From: Agapanthus africanus
Taxonomy: Eukaryota; Streptophyta; Magnoliopsida; Asparagales; Amaryllidaceae
Direction: 5' to 3'
DNA: 64,000 nucleotides
NCBI GenBank assembly: GCA_030015575.1
Contig: CM057339.1
Coordinates: 777,558,809 to 777,622,808, forward strand
Positions 55,864-64,000 of the stretch are shown one piece after another (within the stretch, counting starts at the first letter, position 1; the number at the start of each line of letters is the position of its first letter). A model generated the notes under the pieces. The model was not told the origin of the DNA. It saw only the letters and a program-made list of their open reading frames with translations, and searched no databases. A program made the translations under genes and the position numbers.

Positions 55864-56396
55864 TGTTTGTGATGAAGAAGTCGATACACGGAACAATGTT
55901 CGGGACAAACCAAATCACACAATTAACAACCAATCACGCAATTAACAACGAAAAAACAAATTAATAACGATGCGCGAATAAATAAATAAATAAGAATCAA
56001 AGAGACGAGAGATTTGTTAACGAGATTCACCTACCATATGGCTAATCTCCGGCAGAGCAGAATCTGCAATGTCTAATACAATCTTGAATCAAGTACACCA
56101 CGAGCAAACCCTAGAAGATTTCTCTCAAATCTCTATAGATCTAAATTGTCACCCTTTCATACAATGATCTCTGTTCTATTTGGCTGTCCATAAAATATAT
56201 AAGAGGTCCCTATTTATACACGAACCAATTTTTTAATTGAGAAACTACCATAATTAAGAAACTGTCATAAAATACTCTTTGGTTAAGAAACTGCTATAAG
56301 ACATCCCTTAATTAGAAAATCGTGGTTTTGGTAAAATCTGATATGCCTTGTGTGCACGTCCAGATATTTGTCTGAAGTTTTTCCATAATTTCAACA
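55864..56396 (-). repeat. 5' LTR of element F
   Basis: TGTTTGTGATG...ATTTCAACA, TSD ATAAT. TATA box (TATAAATAG on the minus strand) at 56210-56218, directing transcription leftward, away from ELM1. Its outer end is 508 bp from the ELM1 start codon. Confidence 0.85.
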
Positions 56397-56401
56397 ATAA
56401 T

Positions 56402-56877
56402 CGTAGTCTCCTAAACTTTAATCCAACTAAAGTTTTCTAAACTCAAAAATTTATAACGGAAACACCCATTTTGGAGTTTAGATAATCCAATAAAAATATT
56501 TTAGAGCTTAGATAACTATAGAGCGAAACGCCTCATCAAAGTTAAAATTTTAAATAGAGTTTAGGATTTGCAAATTATAGCTTGCTTATGTTCTAACTAC
56601 ACCTACGTAAGCAATCTAATTTGTCTGCGGGAGGGGGGTTGTTTTTATGAAATGCTAAATGATATAATTACAGGGTGCAGAAAAAAATCCGACACAGGTG
56701 TTATCTACAAATTAGTCCCTGCTTAATTAGCAAATCGCATCCTGCCGCTGGTCTCAAAAGGGCCGCGTCTGGTTTCTTCTTAGCGCGATTCGGTTTCCAC
56801 ATAACAACGTGAACTTCGATCAAATCCCACGAACCCTAATTTCTCTCAAAAGCGATTAATCGAAAACCCTTGTTTTC
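56402..56877. other. ELM1 upstream region
   Basis: Holds the promoter and 5' UTR of ELM1 by position. The first 160 bases are inverted-repeat sequence split by F. A GAACCCTAAT word (56830-56839) resembles a plant telo-box, common near transcription starts. I see no clear TATA box. Confidence 0.5.
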
Positions 56878-56907
56878 ATGCTCGCGAGCCCTCGATCGCA
56901 GCGATGA
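56878..56907 (+). other. upstream ORF of ELM1 (9 codons), overlapping the main start
   Basis: ATG at 56878 opens a nine-residue frame (MLASPRSQR) ending in TGA at 56905-56907. Its stop overlaps the main ATG (56904-56906) as ATGA. If the transcript starts upstream, ribosomes would meet this ATG first and ELM1 would depend on leaky scanning or reinitiation. Confidence 0.55.
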
Positions 56908-57083
56908 GGCCGATTAGGCTTCCTGAGCCCCCGAGCGGCTTCTTAGGGACGCCGGAGATCTTCGATGGCGGCGTAAACGCGATTCGAAGGGCGGTCGTCA
57001 TCGGCAACGGCTTCGCCGGAGCTGAGAACCAAAGCATCGGCTTGGTCCGTGCCCTAGGTCTTGGCGATAGGCACTCGATCCAT
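56904..57083 (+). CDS. ELM1: ELM1 exon 1
   Basis: 60 codons, phase 0, donor CAT|GTAAGT. Encodes the N-terminus through LGDRHSIH. Confidence 0.9.
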
Positions 57084-58036
57084 GTAAGTTTTTATTTTAT
57101 TTATTTACTTTTGGTGAATCGATTGATCTTGTGGAGCGATTGAGAGCCTATGGTGTTTTTGGATTGAATTGAGGCGGGAATTGTTCTTTAGCAAATCAAC
57201 GGAAACAACTTGCTAAGCATTAACATGATATCAACATGGCTGCAGTTTTCATGCCTTTGCTTATAACATGATATAGCACCAATAGCATCACTTTAGATTC
57301 ACAGCCTCAAGACATCAAATTTCAACTAGGGGAATACTGCGAGCAATTACGAGTCGACCCATAAGTCTCGTAGCCAATTACGAGCTGTAGACAGTGATAA
57401 AAAAACAAGAACAACCAATTGCTGGGTTGGGCTTGCATAGTACTTGCCAATGCTTTCTGGCCACAATACTAATGTACTTTGATGTTTGATGATACCTATT
57501 ATTTTGGATTTAATTATCATTTGGTCATGAACATGCTACAGTTAAAGAAAGGAAATGTGTAAATTTGGATGATATTTTACTTTAATAACCGATAACTTGT
57601 TCTCGTGTCCTTGTTCAATTTGAAGTGCTATTCTTTTTCCTGTATGATTAAAATTGACAGAGGCATGCATATAAATTTTTCCTTTCTTCTAATGCTAGAT
57701 GTGATTTTGCAGCGTGTGATCAGGCCACGAGGGGGTATCAACGAGTGGCTTCGATGGCTACCTGTATCTTTGCACAAAATAGTATATGTCTTAATTAAAC
57801 AAGTCTTTGGTGAGTCAAAATTTGGAGCAACACTCCAAGGGAAGAAATTTGTGCCATTTCCTACTCAGAATGGCAGAAGCGTCGGTTTGTCATCTATTTT
57901 AGAAGCTGATGCCAGACAAATTGCAGCCATTGCTCGTGAGAATTTTGAGAAGTACGATTTATTATCCGAGAAATTTGTTCCATTCATATTCTTTTGTGTG
58001 TTTATCTCCATTCTTAAATTCTGCTTCAAATAGAAA

Positions 58037-58112
<76 letters not shown>

Positions 58113-61100
58113 ACTCGTCGGTCCTCACCACTATCCCTAAAGACAGTCACTTGATTGTAATATCTTCTACCTTTTCTCAGTCATAGTATGTGGTTTTGCT
58201 TTTTTAAAGAAATACTGAATCAGGTTGAAGTCATGTTTTCATTTTGCTACTTATCTCATACTTGATGATTGCTACTTTTGTTATGATTTCTCCTCCTTTG
58301 TTACTGAGAAAATTGATTGGTCCTGTAAATACGGTGAAGAGTTCACCGGGGTGGAAGTTGCTAAATAACCACTTTACTAGATTAAATTGTTGATCAATGA
58401 TTTTTAACCTTCAAGCAAGTATTGATTAAAGAAAATGACCAATCGGAAGGTCTAATCTAGTATAGTCGATCTCCACATGTGGATGTATTGGTTAGATTAA
58501 ACCTGAAACCCTGGATAGACATTGCCACACGAAGATTGTAAGTAACTATAAGTATCCCAACTATATAAATATTTTCTTGCTATTCTCAATTAGGAAAATA
58601 TTTACTTTGTTGGATATGGTACTAATTGAGAAGGTTCATGTTGACAACCTGTCGAATCCCCTCCCCCACCCAAACAAAATAAAAAATAAAAAAATAATTT
58701 ATTGAGCCTTGCATCATAACCTACCTCGTTTTGATGGGAAAAGGCTTAGCAGAAAATGATAGATCTCTTAGTGGCCATATTACTTTAAGATAAAGAAGGA
58801 AATAATCCATGGAGGGAACATTGTAATTAGCCATACTATTTAGAAATTTTGCTTCCCTTGGACGGTTCAAAGGGTGTAACATTGTAATGCTGGACATGTT
58901 AAAGAAGTTTCTTTGAGTCTATATTCTATCATCTAAAATGAACACTGCTGCCGAGCATTTTTATTCCATTTTTTGCTTTTATTGTGACTTGAAAATGACT
59001 CCGATATCCTACAGGATACAGTAAAAGCTTTTATATCAGTTCATAGAAGGTGGATATTAAGTTGGCACATATCAGTATGACTCTGATCCACTCTTTTGTG
59101 GATCTTTCTCAGCTTTCTTTTGCTTCATAACCGATTCTAGTGTTATAATCATGTTGATGGAATTTTCTAAATGTCAACTGTGGACAAAAGGAGGGAAATT
59201 TTTTGTTGAGACTCCGAGGCCTAATGAATCTAACTGGACCCTTTGATAAAAAAATCAAGATAACATGCTGTCCACTGGGAGTTTCCTATTTATGGTCATT
59301 GATTCAAATCCAGGTAGCACAGTTGATGTAATGAGCAACTGACTTTGTGAGTTGGAGACGTGGCTGAATAATGCTTGTAGTATTTTAATGGGAAAATCAT
59401 AGGGTTTGCATGTCGGTTTCACTTCATGGGAGTCGAGCATCAGCCATACTCTCTTCACTTAGAAAACAAGAGTTCAACATTTATGCCTGCTTTTATAGTA
59501 ACCATTATTAAATAAGTAGAATTCAAACATGATCTTAGCCTGCTCGTTTAATATATATTCCTGAAAGAGCCAATTACAAGCTGCTTGTTCAATTGGAGAG
59601 CCAAGATTGAGTGTACACTTTGTTCTGGCGATTCAGTCGGGGGCTTGGTTTACCTTATTTGCACCTCTAGTTATTTAACTTTAAGATTGTTCTATGTTAA
59701 AAGGAGAAAAGTTTTTTAAGGTTTATATAAAACGGAGACTGTCTGAAGCCAACGATTAGATGTGAGAATTTTGATTTGATGGCATCATCTTCTACATGCT
59801 TTGGTACCTTTACTGTGAGCTATGAAGCTGTCTTTTCTACTCTGATTTATGAACCCAAATTATTATTATTTCACAACTTCCCTGGTGGAGTAAAATTATG
59901 TAGTCACCACTTCCCTCTACTGTATCTGCAAATTAATCCATGGTGGCCTGAGTAGTATGATTGAACTTAACCATGAATTGGTCTGAATATGAAATTCTAA
60001 GGTCTAACTTTGAACTTCAAATGATCAAGTTTGAACCCTTGCTGTATCACCTTTTATAATCTATATTTTGTAAAGCTTATGCAGTTATATAATATAACAA
60101 ACACCTACCAGTTATAACTTCTTAGCCTTTTTTTTCTTCATTCTCTTCCCATTGGTTAGAATACTCAGACAAGACATTGTGGTGGGTGCAACTTACATCC
60201 ACTCCGTTTTTGTGCCATCCGCAACAAAGTCCCTGTTAGCGCAGATCTCTACATGGTTTTAATCATGAGCCACTGGTTAATTCCAGTTCTTATCAGGCTT
60301 ATTTCTGTGAGTGATTGTTCTCTTGTTATCAGATATAAGTTACTAACTGAAGTACCCTATGAGAAGCACTGTGCTTCTTACATCATCTCCCTGCTTTATT
60401 TGAATCCCCTGATTACACAGATGGCCATTTCAATTGCATCAATTCATGAATTGTTTATATGAAATATAGATGATTGTGATGAAAATACATCTTCTAAGTG
60501 TCACTCTTTAATTTGGGTCCTATTGGAATTTAAAATGATTTTATGTTTTTATTGGGTGTTCCAGTAAGGAATGAATGTTTATAAAGGAGCATAAAATCAA
60601 ACAGTCATATTTTTTCCCCAGTCAAGTATATTAAATTTGGCATTTCCTTCATGCTCAGACTTTTAACAGCAGAAATATCATGTGTATTTTATGATAATAC
60701 CTAGAATGGTTCTCTTGTATGTTGGTCGTGTTATTGTCCCCGTATATCAACCTTCTCATGAGTACCTCATGGTGGCATCCAAGTCCATTTTAGTAATTTT
60801 CTGAAGTTTCTGAACCATACAGTATGGTTATTTCATCAATTGGATGGGATTTTGTTTCATTAGTCTAGTAAACTTTCAAGGAAGTTTTATCGGTGTGCTA
60901 GGCGTTGATTCCTGATGAGCAGTTGCAAACTTCTTTTTGTGGTTCCTAACCTTGTGTGGAACTTACAAAGAAAAATGATTAGATAGTTACAATCTCGTTT
61001 TCTTTCAGGGAAGGTCCTCTCCTAGTGGTTGCATCTGGAAGGGATACCATCTCTATAGCCAGTTCTGTAAGACGCATGGCTCCAAATAATGTTTTTGTTA

Positions 61101-61450
61101 TTCAGGTTTGTCACTGAAGCTCTCTCTGGACTTTTTATAACCTGTCCTCATCAAATTACTTTATTGCTTGCTGCATATTTCTCAGTTTAGTCTTTTGATA
61201 CTATCCCTTCAGATAATATATTCTAGAGCTTTTTTCTATTGAAAACCCCCACTATAGAGTCTTTAAATTGATATTTACTGCATCTTTAATATCTTTCCAG
61301 ATACAACACCCGAGGTCACAGCTAGACAGGTTTGACTTGGTGGTAACTCCTGGTCATGATTACTATGCTCTTACTGCCAGCGGACAACAAGAGATCCCTA
61401 GATATTTAAGAAGGTGGATATCTCCACGGGAGCCACCTAGTAAGAATGTT

Positions 61451-61490
<40 letters not shown>

Positions 61491-61754
61491 AACATGCCCG
61501 CACACGCAGCACGCAACACACACACACAAAGAGACACAGACACAAAGTGCACAAGCACATCCATGCTCAGGAGAAAAGGTTGTAAATAGTATTTTTTTCC
61601 TTTCAATTCTGATAATTTGAATTTCAGGTCCTCACGGTAGGAGCATTACACCAGGCTGATTTTACTGCACTTCGCGTTGCTGCTACGACATGGCATGCTG
61701 AGCTAGCCCCTCTTCCAAAGCCCTTGCTTGTGGTCAACATAGGAGGACCTACAT
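56904..61754 (+). CDS. ELM1: mitochondrial fission protein ELM1, exons 1-5 (3' end outside window)
   Basis: Plant ELM1 sits on the mitochondrial surface and recruits dynamin-related DRP3 proteins for fission. Five exons can be joined: 56904-57083, 57713-57951, 61009-61105, 61301-61450, 61628-61754. They total 793 bp, about 264 codons, with matching phases and GT-AG introns. Landmarks in order: MRPIRLPEPP start; RRAVVIGNGFAGAENQ; GLVRALGL; GGINEWLRWLP; SILEADARQIAAIARENFEKE; VVASGRDTISIASSVRRMA; IQHPRSQLDRFDLVVTP; YLRRWISPREPP; LVVNIGGPT. These are family hallmarks of the Mito_fiss_Elm1 (DUF1022) domain. Known ELM1 proteins are a little over 400 residues, so about 60% is here. The start was chosen because it matches the usual N-terminus. 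No frameshift or stop is seen. Frames that read through introns (57605-58033, 61268-61585) are artefacts. Confidence 0.92.
57713..57951 (+). CDS. ELM1: ELM1 exon 2
   Basis: Acceptor TTTTGCAG|CGT; donor GAGAA|GTACGA. The donor choice is fixed by exon 3: joining gives EKEGP, matching EKDGP in known ELM1. Length 239 bp leaves two bases of the next codon. Confidence 0.88.
58039..58108. repeat. (AT)35 microsatellite in ELM1 intron 2
   Basis: Uninterrupted AT dinucleotides, about 70 bp, roughly 90 bp after the exon 2 donor. ORFs crossing it are meaningless. The rest of intron 2 (57952-61008) is AT-rich with nothing recognised. Confidence 0.95.
61009..61105 (+). CDS. ELM1: ELM1 exon 3
   Basis: Acceptor TCTTTCAG|GGAAGG, donor ATTCAG|GTTTGT. 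Encodes the ASGRDTISIASS stretch. Confidence 0.9.
61301..61450 (+). CDS. ELM1: ELM1 exon 4
   Basis: Acceptor CTTTCCAG|ATACAA, donor AATGTT|GTAAGC. Fifty codons, including IQHPRSQLDRFD and RRWISPREPP. A (CT)15 run begins six bases into the following intron. Confidence 0.9.
61456..61485. repeat. (CT)15 microsatellite at the start of ELM1 intron 4
   Basis: Begins directly after GTAAG of the donor site. Followed at 61512-61550 by an AC/GA-rich stretch. Confidence 0.9.
61628..61754 (+). CDS. ELM1: ELM1 exon 5
   Basis: Acceptor AATTTCAG|GTCCTC, donor CCTACAT|GTAATT. Ends at NIGGPT plus one base of the next codon. Exon 6 is not found before 64000. Confidence 0.87.
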
Positions 61755-62024
61755 GTAATTTTTTGCTCGTTATTAGTTATTTTGCATTTGAATTTAAATC
61801 TTTGCAGAAATAACAGTGAGAACATTATGACTAGATGTTTATATTAGCCACCATTTGATAACAACAATACTGTCTAGTTTTGCCCTTTTTGATTCATTAC
61901 TATATGGTTTGGGTACTATTCCTTATATTATATCTAATCCCAGTTAAATTTAATTTATCCAAAGCAATACTTGAAGTTTAAGAGGAACACTGCTAACCCA
62001 ATCAAACTTAAAGGAAGGTCATTA

Positions 62025-62640
62025 GTACCCCACCACCACCACACAACAATGCCAAGCCTTTATTTGAAAATTTTGGGTTCAGCTATATGAATTCATTTCT
62101 TTATTCTGCTATATCGTTTTTAATTGCCTCCATCCATGTTCTTTTTGGTCTATCGCATCTCTCATTGCGCCATTAACAACAATTTTGTCACTTCTCCCGA
62201 GTGGACCAGTGGATCATTTATTGATCTCCATTGCACATGTCCAAAGACTTCAAACTATCTCAATTGATTTTCACTCATCTTATCCTTTATGGGAACAACC
62301 TCCAACTTGTTATGAGTACACTTATTTCTTATCCTATCTTTTTGTGCATTGCCATTCATCCATCTCGACATTCTCATTTCTGCCACATTTATTGGACATG
62401 TTTCTTAATCGTCTAACATTCCGACCATAAAGGAGTATTGGCCTTATAGCAATCTTATAGAATTTTCCTTTAAATTTTAAAGATATCTACGATTTCATAG
62501 CACTACTTGAAACTTCTTTTGTCATCGACCCCACTTCGGAGCACGCCAATGATAACTATCAAACATCACTCGTTAACCTACCCCTTTTGTGAAGTCCAAC
62601 AATGAAGAAGTTTACGTTTTCAGACTCAAGACTGCCATCA
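62025..62640 (-). mobile_element. decayed LINE (RTE-like) 3' fragment in ELM1 intron 5
   Basis: The left edge has an ACC/ACA-type simple tail (62026-62048). Then comes CAACAATGCCAAGCCTTTAT and GGCTATATGAAT-like wording, the reverse complement of a widespread plant non-LTR element 3' end. Further right the minus strand can be read as FKGKFYK followed by IRP, resembling the C-terminal part of plant LINE polyproteins (near 62450-62480). Stops and frame changes abound. Identification rests on remembered wording of such repeats, so it is tentative. Confidence 0.45.
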
Positions 62641-64000
62641 TCTTACTTCCAAAGAGTCGAAACTAAAAATGCTTTTTGAAGTTGCCGGATTTCTCAATGG
62701 TTTTTCGATCTTGATACTGCTCACGAAATGGAGCACTTCCCCACGCCTTGGTTGGTCATCCATTCTTCATTCTCATGAAGAACTCAATGTTGACCTTGCT
62801 TTTATATTAATTGATGGGGGAATAATACGGGAATATTGATTATGCTACTCGATTGCTCGAGATATAAAGAAACCCACAGGTGAAAACATCACAAATAAAT
62901 AAGAAGAGGTTTGATTGCCTCATCCGATCAAAAGCCTCGGCTTCCTAATACCAATAATAAGCTTCAAAATACAATGTTCTTAAAACCTCAAAATACCCCT
63001 TTTTCATACCCCACGTACTTATATTAAGTTATCCTGCTCCTAATTTTTTTTATAACGCTCTCCATTATTCTTGCTTGTGGTGCATGAACACTAATAATGT
63101 AAATTATCTTTTCTCCTAATATAAGATTATTCTATTTTTAATTCTTTTTAACATCAACTCACACTAGTTTTTGTTCCCATCTCATAATATAGATCTTGAT
63201 TTTTTTTATCTTCCTAGATTTTTCGGGAATCCATTGCAAACAAACTATACTAATTTTTTATTTGAATCATTGTAACTACCAACGTCATTAATTTGAACTG
63301 ATATCAGGCGATCATTTTTTGGTTCAAAATCGACCGTCTCGGAATTTATATTATTTGACTAAACAAATTTATAAAAATTAATAAAATGTTTAAATAAGTA
63401 GTATAAATAAGTATGAACAATTTGACACATAGCTTAGTAATTTATGACGGCGAGAATGTTTTTCTAAATATGCTATAAAGATAGTTGCAAACCTTTTGGA
63501 CATTTAATAAGTAACAATGCCAAATAAACAATAGTCCATTAATAAATTCTATAACCCATAAATAAAGTTAACTCTAAAATCGGAATAACCAATTGGCGAA
63601 CCTAATACAAAGGTTCAAAATCTCAGTATCTATCTTGGTATTAGAACTCGGATGGTCATTTTTAGGATTGAAACTGGCCGTCTCCGATTAGGATCGGCCG
63701 AAATTTCAAACCATGTTCCTATATTCCATATAGCCAACTAATCTTACATTCCTACTCTCATGAAGTTTCTTTTCTTTTTCTAATCTACTAATCCTTATTG
63801 TATACCTATCCTTAGTCCATATTGGGTTAGTGTCGATGATACGTCGTTTTTAAGGAACGCCCTAGCAAACCATTCTTGTTTGCTTATCATTATATCGGGG
63901 AGGTAACGATGCAAAGTGTCGCGGTGGGGATATCCCAATGTAATTTATCTAGGATTCATATCCCAAAGATCCAACTATGTTTTATGTTGGCCGTTGGCTA
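62641..64000. other. intron 5 remainder, nothing recognised
   Basis: AT-rich and non-coding by eye. I searched for the expected next ELM1 exon (continuing NIGGPT with a C-R-Y-G type sequence) and did not find it, so intron 5 is at least 2.2 kb. Confidence 0.5.

Larger units (their letters stand above)
44974..56396 (-). mobile_element. old Ty1/copia element F, carrying solo LTRs G and H
   Basis: Flanked by ATAAT on both sides (44969-44973, 56397-56401). LTRs are 44974-45501 (528 bp) and 55864-56396 (533 bp), roughly 80-85% identical by eye over the part compared. Subtracting G, H and their extra TSDs leaves about 5.2 kb, a normal copia size. Order on the minus strand is gag, protease, integrase, RT, RNase H, the Ty1/copia order. 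Sequence words suggest a Tork-like lineage. Many frameshifts and lost active sites show it is long dead. Confidence 0.88.

Noticed and set aside
57605..58033. 142-codon plus-strand ORF
   Set aside because: Reads through exon 2 of ELM1 into both introns; the correct exon is 57713-57951.
57865..58154. ORFs encoding Tyr-Ile repeats
   Set aside because: Translations of the (AT)35 microsatellite.

Overview
This is nuclear DNA from a flowering plant. One partial host gene lies at the right end, and the rest is a stack of LTR retrotransposons. The gene encodes the plant-specific mitochondrial fission factor ELM1, with standard GT-AG introns. The retroelements use plant-type primer-binding sites (initiator tRNA-Met and tRNA-Asp) and belong to plant lineages (chromovirus, Tat, Athila, copia). 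I cannot name the species. The ELM1 sequence would fit a monocot, but that is only an impression.

Layout. 1-462: 5' end of a Ty1/copia element (I), cut by the window edge. 843-44268: a nest on the minus strand, resolved here through LTR ends and 5-bp target-site duplications (TSDs). Outermost is a solo LTR (A, TSD ATGGG). Inside it is a Ty3/gypsy chromovirus (B, 2857-42808, TSD ATTGA) with a gag-pol broken by nine stop codons. B's right LTR was split by a Tat-lineage gypsy element (C, 13505-42332, TSD AGGAT). C's left LTR was split by a young Athila-like gag-protease element (E, 14301-23575, TSD ACATC/ATATC). C's inner region was largely replaced by a rearranged Ty1/copia block (D, 25779-35557). 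44974-56396: an old Ty1/copia element (F, TSD ATAAT) carrying two solo LTRs of one family in opposite orientation (G, TSD TACCC; H, TSD ATCGC). 56904-61754: first five exons of ELM1 on the plus strand; later exons lie beyond the window. Intron 5 holds a decayed LINE fragment.

How the parts relate. Apart from ELM1, the only long open coding sequence is E's 967-codon gag-protease ORF. E has no reverse transcriptase or integrase, so it would need enzymes supplied in trans. B, C, D and F are all coding-dead. The 5' LTR of F ends about 0.5 kb upstream of the ELM1 start and would be transcribed away from the gene.

Most unusual signals. (1) The LTR of C is tiled with short inverted repeats: a 12-unit GTTTAA-hairpin array with a co-varying base pair, many TCACGTG/CACGTGA pairs, and stems around a TTAAA core. 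(2) The LTR of E has swallowed a 64-bp segment containing its own primer-binding site. (3) G and H both contain a tRNA-like A-box/B-box module, and they face each other as a 1.2-kb inverted repeat. (4) ELM1 has an upstream ORF whose stop overlaps the main start codon as ATGA.
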